DNA of 64,000 nucleotides from Paracidovorax oryzae ATCC 19882 (GTDB lineage Bacteria > Pseudomonadota > Gammaproteobacteria > Burkholderiales > Burkholderiaceae_C). Positions 49,985 through 60,858 of this stretch are shown here, piece by piece; the first letter of the stretch is position 1, and each line of letters begins with the position of its first letter. A program made the position numbers and the translations under genes. The notes under the pieces are model-generated. The model made no database searches, was not told the origin of the DNA, and was given only the letters and a program-made list of their open reading frames with translations. The stretch is taken from positions 45,398-109,397 of the forward strand of contig NZ_JMKU01000021.1 of assembly GCF_000687165.1 (NCBI RefSeq), read 5' to 3'.

Positions 49985-51439
49985 AGCGAGCAGGCGCTCG
50001 GGCTGGAACTGGAAGCCGTCCACCACGCTCCTGAGCCGGCCGACCTGCTCCAGCAGGCTGGCCGCGGCGGCCGAGGATTGCTCCACCAGCGCCGCGTTCT
50101 GCTGGGTCATGTGGTCGAGTTCGGTCACCGAGGCGTTGACGCGGCCCAGTTCGCCCGATTGCCCTTCGACCGACGTGCTGATGGCGCCCACCACCTCGGA
50201 GGCCCGGCGTGCGCAATCCACCACGTTCTGCATGTGTTCGCCGGCATCCGTCGCCAGCCGGCTGCCGCGCTCGGCTTTTTCCACGGAGGCGGCGATCAGC
50301 GTGCGGACTTCGCGGGCGGCTTCGGCGCTGCGACCGGCCAGCGAACGCACCTCGCTCGCCACCACCGCGAAACCCCGGCCCTGTTCGCCGGCGCGGGCCG
50401 CCTCCACCGCGGCGTTCAGCGCCAGGATGTTCGTCTGGAAGGCGATGCCGTCGATCACGCCCACGATGTCGGCAATGCGGCCGGCGCTGGAGTGGATGTC
50501 CTGCACGGTGGCGACGACCTCGGTCACCACGCTGCCGCAGTGCTCGGCCACCTGGGTGGCTTCCTGCGTCAGCCGGCGGGCCGCCACGGCCTCCTGCACA
50601 CTGTGCTGGACGGCGCCGTCCAGCTGGCCCATCGATGCCGCTGCGTCCTGCAGGTGGGACGCGGTGCGCTCGGTGCGCTGGCTGAGGTCGCGGTTGCCCG
50701 TGGCGATCTCGCCCGCCGCTGCTGCCAGGCCCGCCGCGGCCTGGTGGACATCGGTCACCACCCCGTTGAGCCGCAGCAACGCGGCCTGCAGGGCCCGGGC
50801 CGCGGTGCTGTTCACCGGCACGTCGCGCACGTCCAGCGACAGCTGGCCGTCCTGCTGGGGGCGGCACAGGTACTGGAGTTCCGCCGATTCGATCGCATCG
50901 GCGCGGGTGCGGAAGGTGATGGCCACTTCCACGGCGGTCTGCACGACCACGAACGCGGCGTGCACCAGGATGCGCCCGAAGTCGGGCTCGGTGAGGCAGT
51001 ACACCGGGCCCCCGGCCAGTTGCAGGCGGTCGAACGCGATATGGTGCACGGCGATCAGCACTGCCGCGAAGACGACGGGCCGCCAGTCGCGGTAGGCCAG
51101 CACGAAGGCCAGAAAGACGAAGACGCCGAAATGCATCTCCGTGGCGCCCAGGCTGAGCTGGATGTGCAGCGCCACCATGCCGATGCCGGCGGTCACGAGC
51201 GCCAGCCGGCTCAGCAGGCTGCCGCGCACCGCCAGATAGGCCCATGCGGCCAGCGCCAGCAGGCCGCCGCCCCAGAGGGCGGCGGTGCCGGGCCGGCCGT
51301 ACATGAAACCGAGCCACAGCGCGACGACCGCGCCGAGGACGCAGATGGCGAGCAGCAGGCCGTCCGCCCGGCAGCCGATGGCCTGCAGGGCCTGCTGGGC
51401 GCTGGGGGAGAGATGGCGGCGTCGTTTCGGTGCGTCCAT
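49973..51439 (-). CDS. Methyl-accepting chemotaxis protein without periplasmic sensor domain
   Basis: This 488-residue chemoreceptor has five or six hydrophobic segments in residues about 22-170 and almost no periplasmic part. A cytoplasmic signalling domain follows, with the conserved tip [44 protein letters not shown]. No CheR-binding pentapeptide is seen at the C-terminus. Membrane-embedded sensing, as in energy-taxis or hydrophobic-ligand receptors, is likely. It overlaps the nagAb 3' end tail to tail, so chemotaxis to salicylate or related aromatics is a reasonable guess. ATG 51439 is chosen at the start of the folded region. Confidence 0.9.
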   Translation of the reverse strand: MDAPKRRRHLSPSAQQALQAIGCRADGLLLAICVLGAVVALWLGFMYGRPGTAALWGGGLLALAAWAYLAVRGSLLSRLALVTAGIGMVALHIQLSLGATEMHFGVFVFLAFVLAYRDWRPVVFAAVLIAVHHIAFDRLQLAGGPVYCLTEPDFGRILVHAAFVVVQTAVEVAITFRTRADAIESAELQYLCRPQQDGQLSLDVRDVPVNSTAARALQAALLRLNGVVTDVHQAAAGLAAAAGEIATGNRDLSQRTERTASHLQDAAASMGQLDGAVQHSVQEAVAARRLTQEATQVAEHCGSVVTEVVATVQDIHSSAGRIADIVGVIDGIAFQTNILALNAAVEAARAGEQGRGFAVVASEVRSLAGRSAEAAREVRTLIAASVEKAERGSRLATDAGEHMQNVVDCARRASEVVGAISTSVEGQSGELGRVNASVTELDHMTQQNAALVEQSSAAAASLLEQVGRLRSVVDGFQFQPERLLASAR

Positions 51440-51578
51440 GGCAGGCTTCCGGTGGGGATGGTCGTTACGTGACCCAGAATAATGCGAAACGCAACAAAAG
51501 AGACTTTTTGTAGTGCGGCGGGTGTGGGGTATCCGCATCGCCGCCAGCCATGCGCAGGCCCCGGCGTGCCCGCAGGTG

Positions 51579-52511
51579 TCAGGGCGCCAGCAGTCCGGTT
51601 TTCGCGACGAATCCGTTCAGCGGGTCCCGCCAGTAGCGGCCTCCCACCCGCAGCAGGTTGTGCCCGTCCGCACCTTCCAGCGCGGGGGCCGCGATGAACT
51701 GCGCATCGTCGCCGCCTTCGCGGAAGGCGCCGAACCACTGGCGCGGCATGTCCGGGCCCCAGTACTGGTCGTTCTGGGCATACAGCCACAGGGTGGGCAC
51801 GCGCACCTGCGTGCCCAGCTGGCGGTACAGCCCGGTGAGCACGTCGGGCCGGCAGCTGTGGCCGGGGGCGGTGTCGGGCTTGCCGCCCGCGCCGCCGGAG
51901 AAGTTGACCGCGCCGACCACGCCGGGCAGGCGGCCCGCCGCCGCGGCGATGGTGGCCATGCCGCCCACCGACTGGCCTTCGAGCAGGATGCGGTCGCGCC
52001 GCACCCAGGGTTGTTGCAGGGCCCAGCCGTGCACGGCCTGGACGGTGGCCGCGGCGTGCTGCGCCACCTGGGCATAGTCGGGCAGGCCTGTGCAGCCGGC
52101 GGCTCCGGCCGGCCAGCGGGCGCCGGAATTCTCGCGGTCCGGGCCGCCGGTGGCGCCATAGCCGGGCCGGATCGGCGCGACCACGGCCACGCCCTGGCGC
52201 AGCCAGTAGGCCACGTGGCCCAGGGGAACGGGATATTGCAGGGCGGCACGCACGGCGGGATCGGCCGAGCGGCCGTGCGAGAAGATCACCAGGGGAAAGG
52301 GGCCGGGCCCGCCGGGGCGGAAGACCTGGGTCGCCACGTCCACCTCGCGGCCGTCGATGGCCAGGTGCAGCACCTGCGTGTCGGGCTCGGGCAGGGGCGC
52401 GGCGGCATGGGCAGGACCGGTGGCGAGCAGGGCCGCCGCCAGGGCGCCGGACGCCAGGAGCGGTGGGAACAGGCGCACGGGTCTGCGCAGGGGTCGGCGC
52501 GGTGGGGGCAT
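51579..52511 (-). CDS. Secreted alpha/beta hydrolase (dienelactone hydrolase/lipase-like)
   Basis: This 310-residue hydrolase has a signal peptide ([19 protein letters not shown]), the oxyanion segment IFSHGRS, nucleophile GQSVGG (serine), the acid in YAQNDQYWG and the histidine in GADGHNLL. It resembles the group of secreted dienelactone-hydrolase-like proteins and PAF-acetylhydrolase-type esterases. Export implies an extracellular or periplasmic ester substrate. ATG at 52511 has GAGAGG upstream; earlier in-frame starts lack a signal-peptide arrangement. Substrate unknown. Confidence 0.83.
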   Translation of the reverse strand: MPPPRRPLRRPVRLFPPLLASGALAAALLATGPAHAAAPLPEPDTQVLHLAIDGREVDVATQVFRPGGPGPFPLVIFSHGRSADPAVRAALQYPVPLGHVAYWLRQGVAVVAPIRPGYGATGGPDRENSGARWPAGAAGCTGLPDYAQVAQHAAATVQAVHGWALQQPWVRRDRILLEGQSVGGMATIAAAAGRLPGVVGAVNFSGGAGGKPDTAPGHSCRPDVLTGLYRQLGTQVRVPTLWLYAQNDQYWGPDMPRQWFGAFREGGDDAQFIAAPALEGADGHNLLRVGGRYWRDPLNGFVAKTGLLAP

Positions 52512-52634
52512 GCGGGCCTCTCGGATCGGGCTGCCATGGACGGGTGGCCCATCCATTATGGGGCGGCTCGACCGTGACTGCGGTCCCGCTGATGGGGAGG
52601 CCACCCTCCCGCGCCGCTGCTTTCGCCGTTTTCC

Positions 52635-53993
52635 CTAGGCGGAATGCGGTGCGGGATGCAGTGCGGCCTGCCGCTGCGCAAGCCAGAAAACCGGCAGCGC
52701 CAGCACCGCGCAGCCCGCGAGCACGGCGAAGGCCAGCCCGAAGTGCCCCTGTGCTCCCACCACGCTGTTGGCGATGGCCGGGCTCAGCGAGGCGCCGACG
52801 CCCTGCAGGGTCATGACCAGCCCGAGGGCGGTGTTGTAGCGGCCGCTGCCGCGCACGTAGCGCTCCACCATCAGGGGGGTGGCCACGCCCAGGGCGCCGG
52901 CCGCGAGACCGTCGAGGATCTGCACGGGAATGTTGGCCCAGGCATCGGGAATCGCCCAGGCCAGGATGCCGCGCACGGGCAGCGCCAGGATGGCGATGTA
53001 GATGAACACCTGCAGGTCGAGGCGGCGGCTGCGCGACACCCACAGCGCCACCGGCACCATGGTGAGCTGGGCGACGACGATGGCGATGCCGGTCCACAGC
53101 AGCGGCGCGGAGTCGGGTACCGTGGCCGCCAGCCGCTGGTTGAGCAGCGGCAGCATGGCCGCGTTGCCCAGGTGGAAGAGCGCGCACGCCAGCCCGAAAA
53201 GCCAGAGCGCGCGGTGCGACAGGAAGGCGCGCCAGCCTTCGGGAGCGGCCGTGGCGCGGGCGGATGCGGCAGCCGGTACGGCGTCCATGCGCGCGGCCTC
53301 CGGATCCGGCTCGCCGCCCCGGGCTGCCACGTGGTCGATGTCGCGGTCGCGGATGGCCATCAGGCAGGCCAGGGCGCCCACGGCCATGGCCGTCATGACG
53401 ACCAGCATCCAGGGCGCGCCCAGCCAGTGCGCGAAGGCCGCCGCGCCCAGCGCGGAAACGATGTTGCCGGCATGGCTGTAGGCCTCGTTGCGGCCGGTCT
53501 GGTGGCGCAGGCCGCCGCTGCGCGCCAGGCCCAGCGTGAGCGCCGCGAGCCCGGCGGCCAGCAGCGCGCCGGCCACGCCGGTGAGCACCTGCGACAGCAC
53601 CAGCATGCCCGGCGACCGGGTGCCGAAGGCGATCGCGCTCGCGGCCAGGATGGCCACCGCGGCGATGGCGACCAGCATCCGCTTGGCGTGGACGCGGTCC
53701 GCCCAGGCGCCGGCCAGGGGCGTGGCCAGCATGCCGGCCAGGCCGCCGGCCGACATCACGATGCCGATCATGGTCTGGTCGATGCGCTGGGTCTGCAGGT
53801 AGGTGGCGAGGAACGGACCGAGCCCGTCGCGCACGTCCGCCATGAAGAACGCCATCCAGGCCAGGGCCGTGAGGGAGGCCCCGGCGGCCACCGGCGCGTT
53901 CCCTCCGGCAGACCGTCTTTCCTCGGGGGCCGGGCCTCCGAACAGCGGGGAGGGGGCGGTGTCTGCGATGGCGGGGTGCGCGGCGGTGGTCAT
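52635..53993 (-). CDS. MFS transporter
   Basis: This 452-residue inner-membrane protein has twelve predicted helices. The segment MAGMLATPLAGAWADRVHAKRMLVAIA carries the loop 2-3 motif (GxxADRxxxKR), and the N-terminal VRDGLGPFLATYL helix is typical of a group of uncharacterised MFS proteins. A hydrophilic loop lies at about residues 225-255. Its ATG is only 4 bases after the stop of the 53998 gene, so it belongs to the operon with the two duplicated-domain proteins. Substrate unknown; drug-type efflux is possible. Confidence 0.87.
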   Translation of the reverse strand: MTTAAHPAIADTAPSPLFGGPAPEERRSAGGNAPVAAGASLTALAWMAFFMADVRDGLGPFLATYLQTQRIDQTMIGIVMSAGGLAGMLATPLAGAWADRVHAKRMLVAIAAVAILAASAIAFGTRSPGMLVLSQVLTGVAGALLAAGLAALTLGLARSGGLRHQTGRNEAYSHAGNIVSALGAAAFAHWLGAPWMLVVMTAMAVGALACLMAIRDRDIDHVAARGGEPDPEAARMDAVPAAASARATAAPEGWRAFLSHRALWLFGLACALFHLGNAAMLPLLNQRLAATVPDSAPLLWTGIAIVVAQLTMVPVALWVSRSRRLDLQVFIYIAILALPVRGILAWAIPDAWANIPVQILDGLAAGALGVATPLMVERYVRGSGRYNTALGLVMTLQGVGASLSPAIANSVVGAQGHFGLAFAVLAGCAVLALPVFWLAQRQAALHPAPHSA

Positions 53994-53997
53994 GGTG

Positions 53998-54552
53998 TCA
54001 CCCGTGGTGGGGTTGGGCGGGGAGGGTCTTGCCGTTGACGGTGCGGGCCTCGATCACATGGCCCTGCGCGCCGCGCAGCGGGCGGGCGGGACCGGTGGCC
54101 TCGACCGCGTCGCCGGGCTGCAGCTGCAGCGCCGCGTAGCCGTCGGGGCGCAGGTGGATGAAGTCGCCGGTGTCCAGCACCACGCCGTTGGGCTCGCCGT
54201 GGCGGGCGTGGTGGATGCGCGCCACGCGGCCTTCGGCGCGGCGCACGGCCTCTTCGGGCGCGGCGGGCTCGCCATCGATCGACACGAGCCGCTCGAAGAC
54301 ATAGACCTCGTGTGCGGCCTCGCCATGCCGCGGGGGCGTCGCCACGCTGCCTTCGAGCACGACGGACTGGCCGGGCTTCAGGGCTTCGGCGGCGCGCACT
54401 GCGCGTTCGTCATGCTTGCCGAAGGTGAACTGCGCGGGGACGCCGTCCACGTCGATGAGCACGCCTTCCACTTCGCCGCGCGGGCTGTGGAGCAGGTGCT
54501 GGAAGCGGCCCTCGAGGGACCAGACTTCCACGGTTTCCTGGGGTTGGGTCAT
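53998..54552 (-). CDS. Cytoplasmic protein with duplicated beta-rich domain, unknown function
   Basis: This 184-residue protein has no signal peptide. It contains two related segments, GRFQHLLHSPRGEVEGVLID...LKPGQSVVLEGSV (about residues 12-70) and GRVARIHHARHGEPNGVVLD...LQPGDAVEATG (about 107-165). Each follows the pattern G-x-hydrophobic...G-E-x-x-G-hydrophobic-L-D...P-G-x-x-V that recalls small OB-like beta barrels. The upstream gene encodes a secreted protein with the same doubled pattern. AGGAAA precedes the ATG at 54552. Predicted to be expressed from the sigma-54-type promoter at 55350. Function unknown. Confidence 0.72.
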   Translation of the reverse strand: MTQPQETVEVWSLEGRFQHLLHSPRGEVEGVLIDVDGVPAQFTFGKHDERAVRAAEALKPGQSVVLEGSVATPPRHGEAAHEVYVFERLVSIDGEPAAPEEAVRRAEGRVARIHHARHGEPNGVVLDTGDFIHLRPDGYAALQLQPGDAVEATGPARPLRGAQGHVIEARTVNGKTLPAQPHHG

Positions 54553-54589
54553 ACGGGTTTCCTGTGGGTGAGGGGGAACGGAAAGGGGA

Positions 54590-55315
54590 TCAGGGCATGC
54601 GCGGCGGGCCGCCGGCCGGGCCGCGGAAGACTTCCTGCAGCGTGCTGGCGGAGGAGCCCAGCTGCGTGGCCTCCAGTGCCGTGCCCAGTGCATTGCGCGT
54701 ACCCCAGCCGCGGGCCGACACGGTGGCGCCGGTCTGCAGCAGGTTGCCGATGGAGGCGGCCACGTGCGGCGGGAAACGGACGATCACGCCGTTGTCGAGC
54801 AGCAGGCCGTGGGCGTCGCCGCGGGTGTTGAGCAGGACGGCGGCCACGCGCCCGTCGGTCTGCAGCTCGACCAGGGCCGGGCGCTGCGGCGGGGCGGGGG
54901 GCATCTGGCCCGGGGTCGGGGGCGTGTCCTGGACGGTGCGGCCCTGCGAGCTGATCGCGCCGATGCGCAGCACGGGCACGCCGGAATAGTGCCAGCCGGC
55001 CACGTCCACGGCATCACCCGCGCGCAGCCAGGATGTCAGGGTATCGGACAGGTGCGGCGGGAAGGCCACCTGCGTGCCGTCCTGCAGCAGCAGGCCGTCG
55101 GCCTCGCCGTTGGGGTTGAGCAGCCAGCGCTGCACGGCGCCGCTGTGCGAGGCCTGCTCCACGGCAGCAGGCTGGCCGATCGGGCCGGGCGGCTGGCCGG
55201 CCGCGGGGGGCGGCGGAACGTCGCCGGGGGCCGGGGGCGCGGGCTGGGCTTGTGCTCCGGCACAGGCGAGCAGGAGGGCGGCGAGGCCGGCGCGGGTCAG
55301 GGTGTTGAGTCGCAT
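54590..55315 (-). CDS. Periplasmic protein with duplicated beta-rich domain, unknown function
   Basis: This 241-residue protein has a signal peptide (residues 1-23, ending CAGAQA), a Pro-rich linker, then two copies of one domain. They span about residues 59-122 (GAVQRWLLNPNGEADGLLL, DGTQVAFPPHL) and 155-219 (GRVAAVLLNTRGDAHGLLL, NGVIVRFPPHV), joined by a Pro-rich spacer. FPPH is conserved in both. AGGAG precedes the ATG, and a sigma-54-type promoter lies 35-50 bases upstream. It heads a three-gene operon next to a sigma-54 two-component system. I do not recognise the family; an OB-like ligand- or metal-binding role is only a guess. Confidence 0.75.
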   Translation of the reverse strand: MRLNTLTRAGLAALLLACAGAQAQPAPPAPGDVPPPPAAGQPPGPIGQPAAVEQASHSGAVQRWLLNPNGEADGLLLQDGTQVAFPPHLSDTLTSWLRAGDAVDVAGWHYSGVPVLRIGAISSQGRTVQDTPPTPGQMPPAPPQRPALVELQTDGRVAAVLLNTRGDAHGLLLDNGVIVRFPPHVAASIGNLLQTGATVSARGWGTRNALGTALEATQLGSSASTLQEVFRGPAGGPPRMP

Positions 55316-55349
55316 GGCAGAACTCCTTCAGGTTGTGGAGCTCTGGTAT

Positions 55350-55365
55350 CTCAAGAGGCGTGCCA
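55350..55365 (-). promoter_or_regulatory. Sigma-54-type promoter of the duplicated-domain operon
   Basis: On the minus strand TGGCACG-N4-TTGAG matches the -24/-12 consensus TGGCACG-N4-TTGCW except for A in place of C at -12. It would start transcription near 55339, 24 bases before the ATG at 55315. The gene of an NtrC-type activator ends about 110 bases upstream. Confidence 0.65.
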
Positions 55366-55420
55366 GCATGGAATTCCTTATGAATCAAGGGCTTGCGTTG
55401 CTTTTCACTGCCGGTGCATG

Positions 55421-55457
55421 GATGTCGTGAAGACAATCTGTCCGGATTCGCGACATC
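55421..55457. promoter_or_regulatory. Candidate activator-binding dyad (UAS)
   Basis: GATGTCG (55421-55427) and CGACATC (55451-55457) are exact inverse repeats with further internal dyads (TGTC/GACA). Their centre is about 100 bases upstream of the predicted sigma-54 transcription start, the usual distance for an NtrC-type enhancer. Confidence 0.45.
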
Positions 55458-55476
55458 GCCGGGGCCTCCACCTGTC

Positions 55477-56837
<1,361 letters not shown>

Positions 56838-56853
<16 letters not shown>

Positions 56854-58325
56854 GGCAGCTCCAGGAGGAAGCGGGCGCCGCCGCCTTCGCGCGGCGCGTA
56901 GTGCAGGTCGCCGCCGTGCGCCAGCGCCACCTCGCGCGCCAGTGCCAGGCCCAGGCCGTTGCCGTCGGTGCGGCCGGTGGCGAAGGGCTCGAAGAGCTGG
57001 GCGCGCAACGCCTCGGGTACGCCCGGGCCGTCGTCCTCCACCGCGATCACGCACAGGGAACGGGCGGCATCCACCTGGGCCGAGAGCACGGCCTCGCCTC
57101 CCTGCGGCGCATGGCGCACGGCGTTGTCCAGCAGGTTGTCGATGGCACGTGCCGCGTGCACCGGGTCGAAGACGGCCGTGGCCGGCGCATCGCCGCGCAG
57201 CGTCAGGCGCACGCCCCGGGCACCGGCCGCGGCCCGGGCGGTGTCCAGACGCTCCTGCAGCCAGGCGGGCAGGTCCACCGGGTGGGGTTCGAGCTGCAGG
57301 GGCTGCACCAGGGTCAGCAGGCTCTGCACCAGGCCCTCCAGCCTGTCGATCTGCGTGCCGATGGCGGCCAGCGCGTCGGCATGGCGTGCAGGGGGCGCCG
57401 CCAGCGCGTTGTCGGCCTTCAGCCGCATGGCGGCGATGGGGTTGCGGATCTCGTGCGCCACCGATGCCGTCATGCGGCCCAGGGCCGTGAGGCGCATGTC
57501 GCGGTGCTGCTGGGCGAGCGCTTCGCGCAGGCGCTCGCGCGCTTCCTGCAGCCGGGTGCCGAAGCTGTTGAAGCCATCCACGATGCGGTCGAGCTCGCGG
57601 ATGCCGGTGCGCTGCAGCACGGGCACGGTGTCGCCCCCGGCCTGCGCCAGCGCATCCTCCATGCGCTGCACCTGCCGCAGGCCGCGCTGCAGCATCCACC
57701 CGAGCCAGGCGCCCGACACCACCACCAGCAGGGCCAGGATGGCGATGCCCGCGCGCAGGCTGTCCTGCGCGGCGATGGCGCCGGCATGCACGCGGGTCAT
57801 GGTCCAGACGGCCGTGTCCGGGTGCGCGGACAGCGGGCAGGCCGCCACGATGAGCACCTCGCGGCTGCCGCGCACCAGGTTCACCAGCGGCTGGCGCCCG
57901 GCGCTGGACTGCCGCGCCATTTCCACGATCAGGGGCTCCTCGGCGGAGGGCACGTCGCTTTTCACGCCGCTGCCTTCGTAGGTGGGATAGGCATAGGCCA
58001 GCATGCCGCCGCTGGCGCTCCAGGCGCCGCCTTCGACGCGCGGCGCCTCCAGCAGCACCATGTGCAGGAGCACCCGCAGCAGGTCCTCGCGCGGCGCGTC
58101 GGCCGCCACGTCGGGCACGGACTGGGCGTAGCGTGCGGCGACGTCGGCGCAGGCCTGGGCCACGCGGGTGCGGCCGGCGGCCACCTGCGCGCCGGAGCCC
58201 GACTGGTAGAGCACCGTGAGGACCACGGCCACCAGGGCGCAGGCGCCCAGCAGCAGGGTCCAGAAGAGGGTGAGTTGGATACGCAGGGAGCGCACGGGGG
58301 ATCCGCGGGTGGAAGACGTGCGCAT
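56838..58325 (-). CDS. Sensor histidine kinase
   Basis: This 495-residue membrane kinase has one helix near residues 18-42, an extracytoplasmic sensor region of about 150 residues, a second helix near 195-215, and a HAMP-like linker. The dimerisation domain contains the phosphorylated histidine of ASVAHEIRNPIAAM (near 292). The catalytic domain has N-box DNLLDNAVRHA, EDDGPGVP and GNGLGLAL. The plain HEIRNP form is typical of NtrB/ZraS-like kinases paired with sigma-54 regulators. The sensor region is not a recognised domain, so the signal is unknown. Confidence 0.93.
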
Positions 58326-58412
58326 CCTACGGTGCCACGGATGAGCCGGCGGTAGGAGAGCAGCCCATCCACCGGCCCGGAGGTCCAGGCCGGAGGGCCG
58401 GACCGGGCGGGA

Positions 58413-59477
58413 TCAGGCCGCTTCGGGGTAGAACAGCCGCCGTGCGGGCACGGGCGCCACGGCGCGGCCGATGGCGGCGATGTGGTCCGGCGTGGTGCCG
58501 CAGCAGCCGCCCACGATGTTCACCAGGCCTTCGGCCGCGAACTCGTGCACCAGGCGGCTGGTGACCTCGGGCGTCTCGTCGAAGCCGGTGTCGCTCATCG
58601 GGTTGGGCAGGCCGGCATTGGGGTAGCAGCTGATGAAGGTGTCTTCCGCCACCCGGTTCAGCTCCTGGATGTACGGGCGCATCAGCGTGGCGCCCAGGGC
58701 GCAGTTGAGGCCGATGGCCAGCGGGCGCGAGTGGCGCACGCTGTGCCAGAAGGCCGTCACGGTCTGGCCCGAGAGGATGCGGCCGGAGGCATCGGTGACG
58801 GTGCCGCTGATGATGAGCGGCAGGCGCTCGCCGCTCGCCTCGAAGTACTCGTCGATGGCGAAAAGGGCGGCCTTGGCATTCAGCGTGTCGAAGATGGTTT
58901 CCACCAGCAGCACGTCGGCTCCGCCCTCGACGAGTGCCTCGGTCTGCTCGTAGTAGGCCGCGCGCAGCTGCTCGAAATCGACGTTGCGCGCGCCGGGGTC
59001 GTTCACGTCGGGGCTGATGCTGGCCGTCTTGGGCGTGGGCCCCAGGGCGCCGGCCACGAAGCGCGGCTTGTCGGGCGTGGAGTACTTGTCGCAGGCGGCG
59101 CGCGCGAGCTTGGCCGAGGCGAGGTTCATCTCGCGCGCCAGGTCGGCCATGTGGTAGTCCTCCTGCGCGATGGTCGTCGCGCCGAAGGTGTTGGTCTCGA
59201 TCAGGTCGGCGCCCGCTGCCAGGTAGCGCTCGTGGATGTCGCGGATCACGTCCGGCCGGGTCAGCGACAGCAGCTCGTTGTTGCCCTTCACGTCCCGCGG
59301 GAAATCCTTGAACCGGTCGCCCGCGCCACCGGGGCCGCTGTAGCCCTCGCCGCGGTACTGGGCCTCGCCCAGCTTGAAGCGCTGGATCATGGTGCCCATG
59401 GCGCCGTCGAGGATGGCGATGCGTTCGGCCAGGATGCCAGGCAGTTGTTGGGCGCGGGTGTAGTGGAGGGGCTGCAT
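58413..59477 (-). CDS. Homocysteine S-methyltransferase domain protein (MetH N-terminal module)
   Basis: This 354-residue protein equals the homocysteine-binding module of cobalamin-dependent methionine synthase: [15 protein letters not shown] near the N-terminus, [16 protein letters not shown], and zinc ligands in GLNCALG and [10 protein letters not shown]. The pterin, cobalamin and activation modules are absent. Betaproteobacteria often split MetH into two genes, but the second half does not follow here; the next gene downstream is a histidine kinase. The rest of MetH must be elsewhere, or this works with another methyl donor. ATG 59477 is chosen at the homology start. Confidence 0.88.
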   Translation of the reverse strand: MQPLHYTRAQQLPGILAERIAILDGAMGTMIQRFKLGEAQYRGEGYSGPGGAGDRFKDFPRDVKGNNELLSLTRPDVIRDIHERYLAAGADLIETNTFGATTIAQEDYHMADLAREMNLASAKLARAACDKYSTPDKPRFVAGALGPTPKTASISPDVNDPGARNVDFEQLRAAYYEQTEALVEGGADVLLVETIFDTLNAKAALFAIDEYFEASGERLPLIISGTVTDASGRILSGQTVTAFWHSVRHSRPLAIGLNCALGATLMRPYIQELNRVAEDTFISCYPNAGLPNPMSDTGFDETPEVTSRLVHEFAAEGLVNIVGGCCGTTPDHIAAIGRAVAPVPARRLFYPEAA

Positions 59478-59592
59478 GGACACGATTGTAGAAAGAGCTG
59501 GCTTGAGTGTCTTTTTGTAAATTTGGTTCATATATGATTCCCGCCGCTGCTCGACAGTGAAGCGGCCAAAACACATTTCAAAAGAGAAATCC

Positions 59593-60168
59593 ATGGGAAT
59601 CCAGCGTTCACTCCTTACCCTTTCCGCGGCGCTCGTCGGCATTTTCCTCGTCGGATGCGCGGGCCCGGCTCCCAACTATTCCCCGTCCGTCAGCAACGTG
59701 GAAAAGCTCAAGAAAATGGACCTGTCCACTGCCAAGGTGGGAGCGTTCACGCCGAAAGCCGGGATGCCGAATGCGGAGTCCATCGGCTTGCGGGCCGCGT
59801 CGATGGTGTCTCCCGTCGGCAAGAACTACGGCGATTACCTGGCGGCGGCGCTGAAGTCGGAACTCGAACTGGCCAAGCTGTATGACCCGGCATCCACCAT
59901 CGAGGTGTCCGGCACTCTCATCGAGAACAACATCAATGCCGGCGGCATCAGCAAGAACGACGGCCAGCTGGAAGCACAGTTCGTCGTCAAGGACGGTGCA
60001 ACCGTGCGCTACGACAAGACCAAGAAAATCACCCGCGAGTGGGAAGGCGCCTTCGCCGGCGGAGTGGCCATTCCCCAGGCGGCCAACAACTATCCGCTGA
60101 TGGTGCAGCAATTGCTGGGAGAGCTGTTTTCGGATCCCGACTTCGTCGCAGCCGTGAAGAAGCGCTGA
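59593..60168 (+). CDS. Lipoprotein of unknown function
   Basis: This 191-residue protein has a lipoprotein signal ([15 protein letters not shown]) with lipobox LVGC. The mature part, about 170 residues, is soluble, alternating strands and helices ([32 protein letters not shown]), and ends in [11 protein letters not shown]. It resembles in outline small envelope lipoproteins that carry an ABC_trans_aux/LptE-like fold, but I cannot assign it. ATG at 59593 follows AAAGAGAAATCC. It is followed after 6 bases by a second lipoprotein gene, and the two probably act together. Confidence 0.78.
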   Translation: MGIQRSLLTLSAALVGIFLVGCAGPAPNYSPSVSNVEKLKKMDLSTAKVGAFTPKAGMPNAESIGLRAASMVSPVGKNYGDYLAAALKSELELAKLYDPASTIEVSGTLIENNINAGGISKNDGQLEAQFVVKDGATVRYDKTKKITREWEGAFAGGVAIPQAANNYPLMVQQLLGELFSDPDFVAAVKKR

Positions 60169-60174
60169 GGATCG

Positions 60175-60771
60175 ATGATGAAGCGCGTCGCAATGCTCGC
60201 AGCCGCCGCGAGCCTCGCCATGGCCCTGGTCGGCTGTGCCCATCCCATCTCCATGGCGCCCGATCTGTCCAAGTTGGAATCCGCCGCGGGAGAGGTTCCC
60301 CTGGACAAAAAGGCCGGTTATTACATCGCGGCATCCGCTGCCGAGGTGGAGGTGACCACTGCCGGAGGCGGGGGCGACAAGGTCCGGTACTTCCCATACC
60401 GTGATCTTGAAACCGGAATCTACAAAGCCCTTGCTACGGTGTTCCGGGATGTGGCAAAGGTCCGCGATCCGCAGAATGCCGAGGAAATCCGCCAGAGCGG
60501 AATCCAGCTGCTGATCATTCCGGATATCCGCACCACATCCTATTCCGAGAGCCTGGTCACCTGGCCGCCTACCCTGTTCACTGTTGCGATCCAGTGCCAA
60601 TTGAAGGACGCCCAGGGAAAGACCCTGGACAACATACAGGTCGAGGGGCGCGGCATGGCCCAATTCGATGAGTTCAAGGACAACTTCTCTCTCGCGGCGG
60701 TGCGCGCGAGCAATGAGGCCCTTGCGCAATTGGCGGTCGCACTGCGCAAATCGCCCGCACTGGCGAAGTAG
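60175..60771 (+). CDS. Lipoprotein of unknown function, second of pair
   Basis: This 198-residue protein has the lipobox ALVGC in MLAAAASLAMALVGCAHP. The soluble part contains YIAASAAEVEVTTAGGGGDKVRYFPYRDLETGIYKALATVFRDV and a central strand pattern LLIIPDIRTTSYSESLVTWPPTLFTVAIQCQL, suggesting a mixed alpha/beta fold as in outer-membrane-linked lipoproteins. It begins ATGATG, so 60178 is an alternative start. It is co-transcribed with the preceding lipoprotein gene. No function can be assigned. Confidence 0.78.
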   Translation: MMKRVAMLAAAASLAMALVGCAHPISMAPDLSKLESAAGEVPLDKKAGYYIAASAAEVEVTTAGGGGDKVRYFPYRDLETGIYKALATVFRDVAKVRDPQNAEEIRQSGIQLLIIPDIRTTSYSESLVTWPPTLFTVAIQCQLKDAQGKTLDNIQVEGRGMAQFDEFKDNFSLAAVRASNEALAQLAVALRKSPALAK

Positions 60772-60858
60772 CGCCGGGAGCGGAAGGGCTGGCCCCGGAC
60801 GCGGGCGGCACTCGGCGTTCGCCGCCTCGGCGCACACCAGTCGTGCGAACCCGTGCCT

